Shown: positions 15,996 to 29,400 of the stretch, one piece after another
How positions within the stretch are numbered: the stretch's first letter is position 1
Layout of the letters: every line of letters starts with the position of its first letter
DNA from: an uncultured Clostridia bacterium
GTDB lineage: Bacteria; Bacillota; Clostridia; Christensenellales; UBA1242
Assembly: GCA_947589025.1 (NCBI GenBank)
Contig: CANQAY010000005.1
Location: 1-64,000, forward strand
Direction of reading: 5' to 3'
DNA length: 64,000 nucleotides
Translations under genes and position numbers: made by a program
The notes under the pieces: generated by a model
Told to the model about the DNA's origin: nothing
Databases searched by the model: none
Seen by the model: only the letters and a program-made list of their open reading frames with translations

Positions 15996-16114
15996 ACATG
16001 TTATTGCGAGGGCTTTGCCCGTGGCAATCTAAGGTTGAGATTTCTCGCTCCGCTCAGAATGACATATGGGATAAAAATTAGATTCCCACGCTCACTGCGT
16101 TCGCTCGGAATGAC
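15996..16114 (-). repeat. Inverted copies of the 13166-13336 intergenic repeat
   Basis: Reading the minus strand, 16114-16080 matches the short unit (GTCATTCCGAGCGAACGCAG...GTGGGAATCT) and 16063-15996 matches the long unit (GTCATTCTGAGCGGAGCGAG...CTCGCAATAACAT), with an A/T linker between. Order and orientation mirror the cluster at 13166-13336, so the XRE-comFC-rplL-rplJ block is flanked by inverted copies. Confidence 0.85.
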
Positions 16115-16150
16115 ATGGGAGCGAAATGGCATAATGTGATTGATGATAAA

Positions 16151-16232
16151 GAGAAATGTCAAAATAATATTGTTAGCACTGAAAAATGTCGAAATAATAT
16201 TGTTAGCAATTAAAAAATGTCGAAATAATGCG
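16151..16232 (+). repeat. Three tandem AATGTC(G)AAATAAT repeats
   Basis: A unit of about 30 bp (AAATGTCGAAATAATATTG plus TTAGCA) occurs at 16151-16180 and 16181-16210, with a partial third copy at 16213-16230. The core AATGTCGAAATA is also found once in the opposite orientation inside the L10 leader (about 15822-15835). Repeated TGTCG-type ends are known in some insertion sequences such as the IS21 family, so this may be a solo transposon end. No transposase is present. Confidence 0.6.
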
Positions 16233-16284
16233 GAAATGGGATGGAAAAATAGAAAATTTTGCCAAATTTTTTATGATTTAGGGG

Positions 16285-16313
16285 TTGACAAGCCTATGTT
16301 TTGATGATATAAT
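16285..16313 (+). promoter_or_regulatory. Sigma-A promoter of the 322-aa gene
   Basis: TTGACA (16285-16290), 17 bp, TATAAT (16308-16313); both hexamers are consensus. Transcription would start near 16320, leaving a leader of about 150 nt. Confidence 0.85.
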
Positions 16314-16333
16314 TTAAAAGAACAAAAATTTTT

Positions 16334-16438
16334 ATGCTACAAAAACAAATTGCTTATGTTAAAGTTGCCATAGCCAAAAGTTGCTTGCAACGGCTTAATT
16401 GCCAGCAGCAAAATGCAGGTAACAAAGCCTTGGCATAA
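16334..16438 (+). CDS. Possible 34-aa upstream ORF in the leader
   Basis: The leader of the 322-aa gene is almost filled by one ORF of 34 codons, from ATG 16334 to TAA 16438, starting about 14 nt after the predicted transcription start. It has no SD. The peptide has two Cys, many Gln and Ala, and a basic middle. It may be a leader ORF or chance; the leader may instead matter as RNA. Confidence 0.3.
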   Translation: MLQKQIAYVKVAIAKSCLQRLNCQQQNAGNKALA

Positions 16439-16468
16439 ATTTAAGCAAAATTTTAATAAGGAGAAATT

Positions 16469-17437
16469 ATGAATTTAATTACAAAATTAACCGAAAAACT
16501 TAAAAATTTGGCAAACAAACTTGCCCACAGCAAAATTGTTAAGGGCGGGGCCGCATTTGCAATGGCACTTTCCATTGCCGCCACCGCTGGCGCCTGCACG
16601 CCAACACCAAAACCAGACCCAACACCAAAGCCAGATACCCAAAAATATAGCACCATCCTTCAAAACGTTTTAACCAGCGATTATTATAACAATTTGATTG
16701 ATGAATATAAATTTGGCCCTAGCACAATTAACATTTTAAGTAAGCAGCCATTCTTCCCAAGCCCATATGGTTTTTATGAGCAAAAGGGGATGAATGTTGA
16801 AGATATTAAAAATGGCCTTTTAAAAACCGCAAGCACCGCTTATATTAAAAAAAGTGAACCAAACAATTTATATGTTGCAACAAATGTTGAAACAAAAACC
16901 TCCGATGCGGATTATTATAACAATTATTTATTAAATTATAGGTTAACTGATAAAGAATTGGCTGATTTAAATATGCTTTTTGAAAAAGATTATGTTCAAG
17001 CCACATTGTTTATTCAAGAATTATCTTATAATAAAACCCCAGAAGTTGTTAGTGAAAGCAAAATTGATGTTGAAACATATAATGGTGTTGAACTTAACAT
17101 CCCTAATAAAACTGAAATTGGCAAATTTCTTAGAAGCGGTTTTGTTAATTTTATCAATTATGCTACATACACTGCAATGCCAGAAAATGAATGTTGCAAA
17201 ATAGATTTTGTGTTGTTAGTAAAACCCGACAGTAAAAAGAATATAAATAAATCTTATATTTATAATACTGGAATTATGGCTCAACCTAATTCTGGATGGT
17301 CATTAAATAACAATGTACTTAGGATAATTAATACCAGGAGAATAGCGGGAGACACTTTAGAAAATATTAATAATAGTGCTGAAGAAGTAAATCTATATGA
17401 TTGTTATGATGGGGAAATGTATATTTTAAGCAAATAA
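16469..17437 (+). CDS. Putative lipoprotein, 322 aa, unknown function
   Basis: The first 45 residues are a long export signal: a basic amphipathic stretch (MNLITKLTEKLKNLANKLAH), then GGAAFAMALSIAATAGAC. The Cys at about 43 sits in a loose lipobox (T-A-G-A-C), followed by a Pro/Lys/Thr linker (TPTPKPDPTPKPD) typical of tethered lipoproteins. The rest (about 57-322) is a soluble domain rich in Asn, Tyr and Lys that I do not recognise. SD AAGGAG is strong and the gene has a consensus promoter with a 150-nt leader. It converges with the giant gene at 17464 and shares its terminator. Lipid attachment is probable but the -3 residue is not the usual Leu. Confidence 0.72.
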   Translation: MNLITKLTEKLKNLANKLAHSKIVKGGAAFAMALSIAATAGACTPTPKPDPTPKPDTQKYSTILQNVLTSDYYNNLIDEYKFGPSTINILSKQPFFPSPYGFYEQKGMNVEDIKNGLLKTASTAYIKKSEPNNLYVATNVETKTSDADYYNNYLLNYRLTDKELADLNMLFEKDYVQATLFIQELSYNKTPEVVSESKIDVETYNGVELNIPNKTEIGKFLRSGFVNFINYATYTAMPENECCKIDFVLLVKPDSKKNINKSYIYNTGIMAQPNSGWSLNNNVLRIINTRRIAGDTLENINNSAEEVNLYDCYDGEMYILSK

Positions 17438-17466
17438 AAATTCACGGTTTAACCGTGAATTTTTTA
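17438..17466. terminator. Bidirectional terminator, 322-aa gene and giant gene
   Basis: AAATTCACGGTT TA ACCGTGAATTT, a near-perfect 11-bp stem flanked by A and T runs. Confidence 0.9.
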
Positions 17467-20400
17467 ATGGATTTTAATTTCGCTTGTAAACTGGCCTTGT
17501 AGTCCGTTCTGCATATCGCCTATATAAATTGTTTTACCTTTTGCTGCGAATGTTATAACTACACTTTCAACCAAATTTGTGGTTAAGCCAGCATTTGGCA
17601 ATTTACCTTTAACAAACAAATAATATTTAGGTTTTTCATCAGAAAGTTTGCCTTCATAACACCACACTCCACTTGCAAATGGATTTAAATCAGATTTTTC
17701 ATTTTTTACAAACTTGTATCTTGTATAAATTTGATATTTATCATTTGCCAAATATTTATTGCTGTTATAGTTCATGCCATTAGCTGAGTAATATTTGGTT
17801 ACCATACTGGATAGCACACCATTATGCACAACAAATGAAGAATTTACTAAATAAGCAATTGTATATGGAACATTTGGTGCGTGTGTACCTTGATCGTCTT
17901 GCAAATCTCCATCGATTCCACTTTCACTATATCCACTAGTAAAGTTTGCCTTGTTTCCATTAACATAAAAGTTGTTAGATACTTTATACATCTCTTTTAG
18001 TTGATCTGAGTAGTTTAATTTTGACACATCTTCCAAATAATAGTCTTTATATTTATCCCAGCCATTTACTAAGTCTTGTAGAGTAAATGCATTATTTACA
18101 CCTGTGCCAGTAGTTTGCTTATTCCCGTTTTTGTCATAAATATCAATTTCTATATAACTGTAGGTAAATGTATATGTTCTACTACCTACCGAACCTAATT
18201 GAGAATTAGTGTAATAATATTCATTTTCTATAGGCATAAACACGGTTTTGTTGGCACTGTCATCGTCTTCCTTGGTTACATATCCGCCTTCATAATAGAA
18301 ATAAGTTGCGTCATATTGCAAATATAATGATTGATCAATTTCTTCAACATTTGCATCCAAAATGGCAAGGTCTATATAGTAATTTTCGTCATGCATGTCG
18401 CTCCCCTTGTCCGTGTCTTTATAAGGGTTAACAAATGAATCAGGATAAGTATTTATATAAATAGTGCTGTTTTCGTTTATAATGCTTCCATCAGAATTTA
18501 ATATGCCTAATTTTGTTTCATTTTTAACATAATCAACACCAGATTGATTTGTTGCTTTGCCATTGAATGTGTAGAAAATTGGTATTACTCTATTCTGCTG
18601 ATGGCCTTCCTCGTCAGTAATTGTGTATGAAGCATTATATTGCAAATAATCAACACCCTCTACGCCTTCTGGTTGAACAGTTGTAGGTCCAATAAAGGCT
18701 GCAACAATAGGGTCAATTGTTTGATAATTATTAGTGCTAATATATTTATTTATGTGCTTGCCTGATGCAGTGTAATAAGCATTGCGCATAAATGAGAAGC
18801 CTTCATTATAAATTTCCCCTGTTGGCTCATCATTTTCGTTATACGATGTTGTAACTTCTTCTATGGTGCCGTGGTTTGCAGCAGTGTTAGTTATTTTTAA
18901 TGAGCTTCCAATTTTATTTTTACTATCTGCAGTGGCGGCAGCTAAATTAAGCTGATTTTGAGCTCTAAATTCAAGTGTTAAATCATCACACTTTGCTTCG
19001 TTGGAATCACTACTTCTTGGGGTCCATTCTTTATTATTAATTGTTAACTTGCCCGCTGCATCGTAATGTAAGAAATTGTTTGTGTCATCCATTGTGTAAG
19101 GGCGTAATGCATCTGGCCCGTTAAATGTTCCCTTTACAAAAATCGACCCATTATAATTTATATAGCCATCGGCATCGGCATACAGGTTTGCGTTAAACAT
19201 TTGAGTAGGATAATATGCCATTTCGCTAGTATTTACGCACCTATAATAAACACCGTTGTTATATTCATAAGTTTTCATTATTAAAGCACAGTTTTTACCA
19301 TCAAGCAAGTTAGGAGTTAACGAGTTGCCAAGCTCTATGTTTTTATCACAAATAATCCAGCCCACAGCGGCAGCATAGTTATCTGTCTCGGTAATTTTCT
19401 CCCCTTTTGCATCCCAATAAGAAATTTGATAACTAGCATCATTTGACAAATCTGGCAAATGGGCTAAATATTTGCCCTCAGGATAGTCTGTTTGAAGGTT
19501 GCTTGCAACGATGGTGTATCTTGCTGAATAATAATCACTTGGCCTTTCACAAGAATAGTTTTGATAATAATATCCATTTATTAAAATGCAGCTAAAATCT
19601 GCCGTTTGCATTATCCAATTATCTCCACTGCCGTCATATTGAACTTGTCTTCTGTAAGTTGAAGATAAGAACCCGTTAGATTGATCAGCGCGGTTTATAT
19701 AAGTTTGCTGAACAGATTTATAAGTAACTGAATTTTTTCGCCATTGATGAGTATATATACTTCCATAAACCAAACCGCCACCTAAACCAAGTAATGCTCC
19801 TAACACTCCAAAACCTACGAATTGCACACCAGGTATAAAGAGAGTTAATAGAGCACCTAAAGCAGCAAGACCTACAATCGCGGTTTCAATCCAACTAACT
19901 ACCTCTAATACCCATCTAAGCCATTGCAAGTTGTCATTTTCCGATTTAATCTTATTTCTAGCTGCGGTTGTTTGAACGCCCACCACATTGAAAATTGATC
20001 CATCAACAGGCAGCACATCATCTGCAACGTCGTCTGGTGAACTATAGTTGCTATAAATTACATCAAATTGGAAATATACATCATTAGCTTTATCAGTTGA
20101 AGCGGAGTCTGTTTCCGCATACTGGCTGTAAAAGGCAGTTTTTATTTTATAAACTAAGTATTTTTCTTCGGTTGGATTCGTTACCATATTTACTTCTTGA
20201 CCGCCAACTGTAATAAATTTCTTATTGTTAAAGTCGTCACCTTTTCTTTCCCCCCAATATAAATAATGCAAAGCTTGGGTGTAATTTTTTGAATTGTTTA
20301 GGTCGATATAATATTTACTAATTTCCCCGTCTGCTCTCTCAGTGATCTTTTTCTTTTCGTCCACTGGGGTTGCAAATTGATTTTTATCATTAACATAAAC

Positions 20401-23400
20401 TGTGCCCACACCCAAGCGAGAATATAACTTAGGGTGCCCAGATTCGTCTTCATAAACGGTAAAGTTAATAAAATCTTCATCACAAATTTCTATATTAGAT
20501 CCATCTTTTTCTTCTGGATATCCATCTTTATTGGATTGTATAACTTTTATTTTTCCGGTTTCGTCTGTTATTACTTTGCCATAGTCTATTTTTTCAGCAT
20601 CCAGAAGAGCATTGTGCGAGCCAACCAAAATTATATCGTTTTCTTTTAATAATCCTCGTGAAACCAATTCTTTAAGTGTTCCAACGTGGGTTATGTTGGT
20701 TGCATCGTAAATTGGCTGAATTGCGTCCCACTCATTAGTGCCGCTGTAATTTGCCCCCACGCCGGCAGGAATTATGCGCTGCAAAGTTTTAAAGCCGGTG
20801 TAAGTTTTGTGCCAACCCCATGCACCAGTGTTTTGTAGCAATGGGTTGCAATCGTTTTCGCCATCGTATAATGTTGCATCTTTTGAAGCGGAAATGTTAA
20901 AGCTATCCTTATTTACATAGTAAGCTTGAGCAACTAAATCTAATTCGGCAGAGCGCTCGTCGTTATAATCATAGGTTGATGGGCCGTCGTAATAGTTGCT
21001 GTTTTCAATGGTGTTAACGGTAAAGGCAAATTGATGCGCGCCGGTAACTTCGGCTGTTATGCCGTTGGCGTTAGGTGCCACTTTTAGCATGCCCACCAAG
21101 CCGCCAAAGTTTTCCACATCGCTGCCGGATATTTCTAGGCCCACGCTTGAGCCTGAGCCATCTGCCGAACAGTTAACGCGAGAGTTGTAGGTTGAAGAGC
21201 TGGCGTCCTCACCTCTTAGGTTGCCCTCCAGCCTGCCAATTAAGCCGCCGATGTAGTAAGAGTTGTTGGTGTTAATGCTAATTTTTGCACTTGAGTTGCT
21301 TGTAATAACAAGGTTGCTTGCATCGCCCTCGCCATTGTCAACATTAACCTTGCCAAACAAGCCGCCAACGTACATGCCCGTTATGTTGTTGGTTTGAACG
21401 TTAATTGAAACTTTGTTAACGCCAGCCAGCCTGTTGATGCTGCTAGCACTAAAGCCGTTTAATGCATTGGCTGTGTAATTGCCCACAACGCCGCCCACAT
21501 TGTAAGCGCCGTCCACCGAAATGTTGTCCATTAGGCTTGGGGTTGCAATTGTTGGTGATTCTCCATTATTAACAAAGCCATAGAACGAGCCGGTGTTAAC
21601 GCCCAAAGATGCGCTAACGTTTGTGTTGTTTAAATAGTTGTTTATTATTGGATTGCCTGTAATGTTTAGTGTTGCATCTGCAACGGCACCCACCACGGTG
21701 CTGTTTGTTGTGCCAAATACGCCGCCAAAACCGGATGCAATGGCATTGAAACTAACCTTGTTGAATTGCGTTGCTGCGCCGGTTTGCTGGCTGCTGCTGG
21801 AATAATCGTAAACGGCGTTGCTGTTGGCAGAAAGTTTTGTTAAATCTGCCATATAGTTGCCAACGGTGGAAATTACGGTTGAGCTTACGGTTACATTGTT
21901 TGCCGACATGCCGGATGAAGCGCCTTCGCTTGCCGAAGTGACTAACACATTGCCTAAATAGTTGTGGTGTATGCTGCCTGTTTGCGCATTGCCCACCAGC
22001 CCGCCAACGCCGGTTGGGAAGAAGTTAACTTCTAACCTTTCCACTTCTTCTTCGCTTGCAATGAGGTTTTCGACAAATTCGGCAAATATAATGCCTTTAA
22101 CCAATAGTTCTTGCTCTTGCCCCAAAACAATAACGTTGGTTATGGTTGTTGAGTTGTTGCCCACCAAATTGCCCACTGCACCACCAACATTTACATTGCC
22201 GTAAACATTGGCTTGGCTGTAAAGCGCGTTTAGTTTGCCGTTTTGCATTTGACCTATTAACCCGCCAACATTTACAACGCCAACAACGTTGTTTGTTGAA
22301 CTTGCGCGGCCGAGCTCGTATAAATTGTCGGTTGAACTTGGCGAAATTACTGGGGTGTAAAAGCCATTTTTTAAGCTAAATTTTTGGCCCGCGCCCTCGG
22401 TTGACAGCGCTGGCGTGAATATTGAAATTTGAATGTCTTCCGCTTCTCCCGGCTGAGGTTTAGAATATTCACCCGTTAGGATAACATTGTTTGCGTAACC
22501 AATAATGCCGCCCACGTTTTGATATCCCTTTATTTGCGCGTTGTTTATTGCGCCGTTAATGGTAATTCCGCTTGCTCTGCCGAAAATGCCGCCCATGTTA
22601 ACCGCTTTTATGGCAAGGTTTCTGCCATATAGCGAGCCTTGAACTGACATTTTGTAAATTTCGTTGTTGCCATCCAAATAAGAGTAGCCGGTGTCACTGC
22701 TGTTGTTGTTTATGCTTGAAATTGCTCCGTTGTTTGTCAATTCGGTTAAAGTTAGGTCGGTTGCCTGAATTAAACCAGCAATGCCGCCCACATTAAACAA
22801 TGTTATGTTGTCGTTTGCCGTAGCTGTGTTTATGTTAATTGCGTTGCCGTTGTTAATTCCGTCAATATTCATTGGGTTATTAAGCACGCCAAACAAGCCG
22901 CCCCAGTTGTAAAGAGTGGTTGCTCCGCCATATGCTATGCGGGTGTTTAGGGTTGCTTTTATGTTGTCATGCCCAATGAAATTTGCAATGTTAAATGCAT
23001 TTGCGTAACCAAACAAGCCGCCCACATTGGATGTGCCTTGCAAAGTTATGTTATAACTGTCACTTAACGATATGCTTCCGTCTGCATAATAGCCAACTGC
23101 ACCGCCTAAATTTTGGCCGTTGAGAACATTTATTGTTATATCAACAGGTGATCTGTATTCAACTTCTCCGCCAATTTGTTTGCCAATTAAGCCGCCAAAG
23201 CCTTGGCTATCGTTGTTAGGGTTAAATGCATCAGTTAAACTGCAACTATAACTAAATGTTTGATTCATGCTTGTGTTTGTTACTGTTGCCTTGCCGCCAG
23301 TTTGCTGTGCTGCCACCACGCCAAAGAACACGTCTTCGGTTTCGGTGGTGCTAATTGCAACGTTGCTGTTTTCATCAATAGCGCAATTGTTAAATGTAAT

Positions 23401-26400
23401 TGTTCCACCAATGTTGTTTGCAAACACGCCAAACGATTTTGCATGAATTTGAGTTTCAAATTTTAATTTAACATTTTGCACCGTTGCACTGCCGTCCGAA
23501 ATGTCCGAAACCTTACCAACAATGCCGCCCAAATTAACGCCATCATATGAATAAATGGTAATAGTATTTTCCCTTGCGTCAACTGTGCCGCCATCAATTT
23601 CACCAACAATGCCGCCCGCAGTTGTTACGCCATTGCCAAAGTTAACAGAAAGCGAAGTGGTGTTAGATGTTGCGGTTAAAGTTATTGTGCCCGAACTTAA
23701 ATTGCCCGCTATTAAACCAACCAAAGATGAATCTTTCAAAGTTACCGTGCTGGTATTTATTTTTGCAAATAGGTTAGAAATGCTAACATTGTTGTTTGAA
23801 ACCTTGCCAAACAATGCTGCAATATAGTTATTTTCCGCGGTGGAGCCAGAAATTGTGCTGTTATCAAAGTAAATTTGGTTAACTGATACACTGCCCCTGT
23901 TTGCACCGTCATTTTCGCCAACAACATCAACACCCAGTGCGCCACTATTGGTTAAGTTAGTAAAATTGCCAAATCTTAAATATTCAAAGTGCGCTTTGTT
24001 AATGTTGGTAAATAAGCCGTTGCCATTTAAATTTTTAATGATAACCAAACTTTCTCGGTTAGATAATGGAGTGTTTAAATCTCCCGTGCCATAAACCCTG
24101 CTGTTGTAATTGTATAATTTGTTGCTAAACACATATCCGTTAAATTGATGATTTTCTTCTGCGCCAATTGCATCCCAATTTATGTTGGTGTTTTCGTCAA
24201 TTTGCCCATCAATATCATAAATGAACATGTAATTTAAATTTGTGTGTGTGCCGTTAATGTTTGCCAAATATTCAACTGCTTTTAACACACCCAAATGAGG
24301 TATTTTAAATGCGTTGGCAGCATAAATGTTGCTTTCGTTTGTTAGGCCGCTAGCTTTAATTTTATAGTTGCCATTTTCATCAATATTATTATAGTTAATA
24401 ACATCATCTATTGTTTGAATAATGTTTTTGTCTGTGCCCGTGCCGGTGTAAGTTAAATATAATTGATAGTTAAATTCTTCTATATTTTCGCTTTTGCGCC
24501 TGTTAAAGTTGTAAACTGGGTACAAATAGTTGTATCCAAAGTTATGTGATTCTACATCAATTGAGTAGTTGCTCTCACTCTTTTTTATTGAAGTAAACCA
24601 GTTGCCCTTTAAGCTTACGCCAGCTAATAAATCAATGCTATCCACCACATTTAATTGTGCAGTATTAACACCTTCTATGTTCTCTTCGTTATTTGCATAT
24701 TTATCAATAAAGTTGTTTTTGCCTTGCAGGCTGTTTAAATCTCCAACAAAGCTGTTGCCCGTTTGTGCAATGTTGTTAACCACGCCTGCAACATAATTGT
24801 TGAATAAATAGCCTTTGTTATTTTCAATTTCGTTATACATAACAATTCCTGCCGATTGGCTTGTAGAATTAATGTAACCCGTAAAGTAGCTTGACATTAT
24901 TGTGCCCGAGTTAGAATATGTTATGCCTGCAATGGTGCTGTTGGCAGACACAATTTCGCTTGAATTTGCGCAATAAGAAATTAAGCCATAATTGTTGTAA
25001 GCCAGCATTCCGCTAGGGCCGTGCGCCGTTATGTTTGTGCCCGAAATTGAGCTGTTGAATATTACGCCATGGTTATTTTGTGCAATTGTTGAATTGGCGT
25101 TAAATTCCCCATTTAATTTAAAATGTAAGTTAGAAACAGCAGAGCCTGCAGAAATGTCGTTTATAAACCTGCTGGCAATTGAATATTCGCACTCTCCACC
25201 AATTAACACGCCATTTAAAATGTTTATGTTAAAGTTTAAGTTTTGCAAGTTAGAGCTTAACAAATAATAGTTAGTTTCACTCTCTTTAATATCGTTTGCC
25301 CCCGAAACCACAATTGGTGCCAAAGGAGAGCCTTCTAAATATCTATTGTTGGTTAAAAGTGAAATTCTTTCCAGCTGCGTTTTTAAATTTATTAAATATG
25401 GCATGCCAGAAGATAACTTATTGTGCGTGCTGGATGCCCACAAATTAAAGTTGGCAAACATTTGTGCATTAAACATGCTTTGTGCCGGAATGTTGTATGC
25501 CTGAGCGTTCTTTTCTGGTTGCAATGCAAAGTCGGAAGAATAGAACACATTGGTTAAATCCCCCTCCAAGGCGGAGTAAACGCCAATTAGGGCTTGAATG
25601 TTAACCGAAACATCTAACACGTCATAAACGCTTGGGTTAAGCCCGCCTGAAACTATGCTTGCAATTGAAATTGACTGATCTATTTTTAAGTTTGTGCCAA
25701 TTTCACCCACCATGCCGCCAATTGAAATGTGCGTTGCAAGGCTATCTCTATATCCATCACTTGCTGGCACAATTTTGCCCGAAGCAAGCGCGTTGGAAAT
25801 AGCAACATCTTTATCTGCGTAAGCAACAATTTCGCCAACATATAACATTGATGTTGAATTGTCTCCAACTGCAATGTCGGTTGAAGTTGTTAACTCGTTA
25901 ATAACAACATCACTGCCCTGCTTGTTTGCCACGGCAGCGGAAGCGCGAATTGTTGCCACTTGGCTTGATGTGGTTAAAATTTTGCCTGCAAAAACATTTT
26001 GATTTATTTTTATTGTTGTGCCCGCAACAATTGTGGCAATGCCTGTGCTTAAATTTGCCGCCGTAAACACTGCCTCACTGGTTTGATTGCCAACATTTAT
26101 TTCTGCCCAAGTGGTGTTGTTTTCAATTTGGGTGTAAATGTTTGTGTTTAAGTTATAATATCCTATTAAGCCTGCCACATTTACAACTGGCCTGTTTTCG
26201 GCTGCATCGCTTAATGCGGTTATTTTTGCAAACACATTGTTGCCAGAAATTACACTGCCCGTTGCCGAGCCCACCAAACCAGAAATGTAACTTTCTGAAT
26301 TGCCTATTAATTTTGCGGTTGCCTCGAACGTGATGTTAGAATTTTGCCCAACATTGCAGTTTTGAATTGCGGTGGACTGTGCATTGCCCACAACTGCACC

Positions 26401-29400
26401 AAGGTTAACTGCGCCGGTGGAAGTTATGTTAAATATTGCTTTATCTCGTTCGTTTATGCCTAAAACTGCGCCTTGAATTGAAGTGGAATCGTTGCCAACG
26501 GATAGTGCCTGCCCAACAATGCCGCCAATGTTCTTTGTTGTGGAACTGCCAAAGTTGGCTTCCACCTTGCTAGAGAAAGTGTTGTTTGTTAGCGAGCTTG
26601 CTGTTGCCTTGCCCACAATGCCACCAAAGTTGGAAATGCTGCCTTGCACGGTTACTTTTATCATGCTGCCATCCATTGGAATAACACTGTTATATGCGTC
26701 CAATTGTCCGCTGTGCACGGTTACATTGGTGAATGTGGAGCCGTTATCTTCAGCGGAAAGGCCGCCAAATGAAGAAATGTTGTTGTTAATTGTTACTGCC
26801 GCGCCGCTATTATTGGTATCGTTCCACACAAATTCCAAATTAGATATTCTTGCGCCGGTGGTTTTTCTAAACAAGCCGGATGTGTCGTCCGTTGTGGTGA
26901 ATAATTGTAAATTGTATATTTTTGGTGTAGCTTTGCTATCTCCCATTTCGCCACGAAGTGAGCCGGTAAATTCAACATCAAATATCCAGTTGTTTTCGGC
27001 AATCCACCCCGCCATATCAATGTTATCTTTAACAACGTAGTTCCAATCTGGGTGCAATTTTAGTTGGTCAAAGCTGTTTTCCCCGTGTGTAGAAGAAATT
27101 GTATGCTCATCCAACGTGTTATCCGCAGTTAAAATTGGGTAAAACCTTAATCTGTTAAAGGTCCAATAATCTTCCATCCAGCTAGAGAAAACATTGTTAA
27201 ACACAACTTGTTGGTTAGGGGCTGAAGAGTCTAGCAATTCCACAAGTTGTATTATTTTAATGTTGTTAGATTCACTAAACGCGCCAATAATGTCATGTTC
27301 GCCAACATAAACTTGAGAAAGCACGCTTTGATCCACATTATTGTTGCTTGAAAGTGCCACATATTTGTTGCCGCACAAATAATCGATGTTGGCGATGTTT
27401 TCGTTTTTATCGTTATCTACAAACACGGTTGAGAAAGTGTAAGAAATTTGGTTAAATTTATCTGCATTATACAATTTGGAATTTAGGCGGATGTAGTCTT
27501 CAAAATGTTCATATGCATTAACTAGGTCCGCTTCAACTTTGGCTTTTGTAGAATTTATTGCTGCACCAATTAAGCCGCCTATTTTTGCGCCATCGGTTAT
27601 TGCTTTGGATGCAACATATGGCACGGCGTAAGAGTAGGTTATTGAATTGCCAACAGCTAGGCCAACTAGGCCGCCAATTATGTTGCCCGAACTGAACGAT
27701 GCCTTGCTGTAGCAGTTATCTATAATTGCCCCAATGCCAACGCCAATTAAGCCGCCGGCATAATAGCAACTGTCAGTATCCACATTGCCAAGCAGTTCTA
27801 GGTTGCCATAAGTTTTGCTTTCGCCAATGGTTTGCATGTTGCTTAGGGCATCTTCTTTGGTTATGTTTGCATCCTCTTTTTGCTGAATAATAAAGTTTGC
27901 AAATGCACTATCAATTGCGTGTTGGCCGGTTGGGTCGGATGAAGAGGTTGCAACGTTGCCCTCTTCTTTTGTAACCTGACAAGCGGTAATGTGGCCCTTG
28001 CAAATTGCGTAAAGCCCGCCAACAACTTTGCCGCGGATTTTATCGCTATTGGCAATATAATATTTAACTTTAAACGATTTTGTGTTTGTGCCTGCATAGC
28101 CGGCAACGCCGCCCGCAAATTCACCCGAAATGCTGCCGTCACTTTCTGCTGAATAATCACTGCCGTAAACATCAACATAAGAGATGTTGTAGTTCTGGCT
28201 TAGTTGCTCGTTAATATCTATAACACCGGCAATGCCGCCCGCATAAGAAAGGTTTGCAAGATAGGTGTTGTTATAATTTCTTATTAATTGTTCCCTATTA
28301 TAAGCGGTTGCATTGTTAATGGTTAAATATTCTTCCAAGCTTAAATAGTTATAAATTGTGTTAGGCTCCGATTGCACTGTGGTTACATTAATATTTGCAT
28401 CTATGCCATAAAGCATGCTGTTGCCCGTTATCATGCCCGCCAAAGCGCCGGCGAAATTATAACCAACAATGCTGGAGTTGGTGTTTGCCTTTGTTAAAAT
28501 TACATTTATAATTGTGCTGTTGTTTATTTTGCCTGCCAAGCCGCCGCTGTATCTTACACGCACGTTAATTAACGAATTTGAAACTGAATCTATAACCAAA
28601 TTTAAGTTTTTAACATAAGCAAATTCAATTTCTGAAAATAAACCAATTTTTGTATCTCCCGCGCCGGCCTCTAGTGGATTTAAGAAAATGCCACTAATAG
28701 TCATGCCGTTGCCTTCTATGCTGGTTATTCTGTTTTGATTTGCATCTCCAAGCACGAAATTTAGGCGGGTGGTAATTCTATCGTTATTTGTGCCAAGGGT
28801 TTCAAAATCTATGTTATTAATAAACCTTACATAGCCGGCAAACGAGTGATGGTTGCTTGATGTCATAACATTGTTAAATTCGGCTGCGCTGCGAATGATG
28901 TATGGGTTGTTTACACTGCCCTGCATGTAAGAAGGTGAATAAACAAAGTTAGATTCAGCATCGGTTGTGGATGCTTCTATGCGGTGAGAATATGCAATTG
29001 TGTTAGCGCCAATAAGTTCTGGCAAAGCGCGAAGTTCGTTATTTTCGTTATAATACGACCAAACGCCCTGCTGCCTTTGTGTGCGGCTGCCAGATTCAAT
29101 AAACACAAAGCCCGTTAAAGCATCTGCGTTTTGGAAGTTTGCCTTGCTTAAAGCGGCTGGTGCATTAATGCCTAAATCTTGCGAAGGCACGCCCGTTCCG
29201 TTTGGCGAATAATAATAAGTGTTAATTAATTGAGCATTGGCGGAAAGGTTGTGCAATCCGTTTCGCTCGTTAATGCCAATAAATGGCTGTTCGGAGTTAT
29301 CGTTATTTGTTTTGTTGTTTAAAGTGCAGGCTGCATATGCCTCACTTATTATGCCGGCATTGTTGTAAACAAAACCTGCCATAAAGTCACTATCCGAAAG

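Noticed and set aside
15870..16139. 89-aa plus-strand ORF across the L10 leader and repeat cluster
   Set aside because: It runs through a promoter, a leader RNA and non-coding repeats with no SD.
26483..27040. 185-aa plus-strand ORF antisense to the giant lipoprotein
   Set aside because: Antisense to a GLUG-repeat frame; the regular codons of the repeat keep the opposite strand open. Several other antisense ORFs in the giant genes are dismissed for the same reason.
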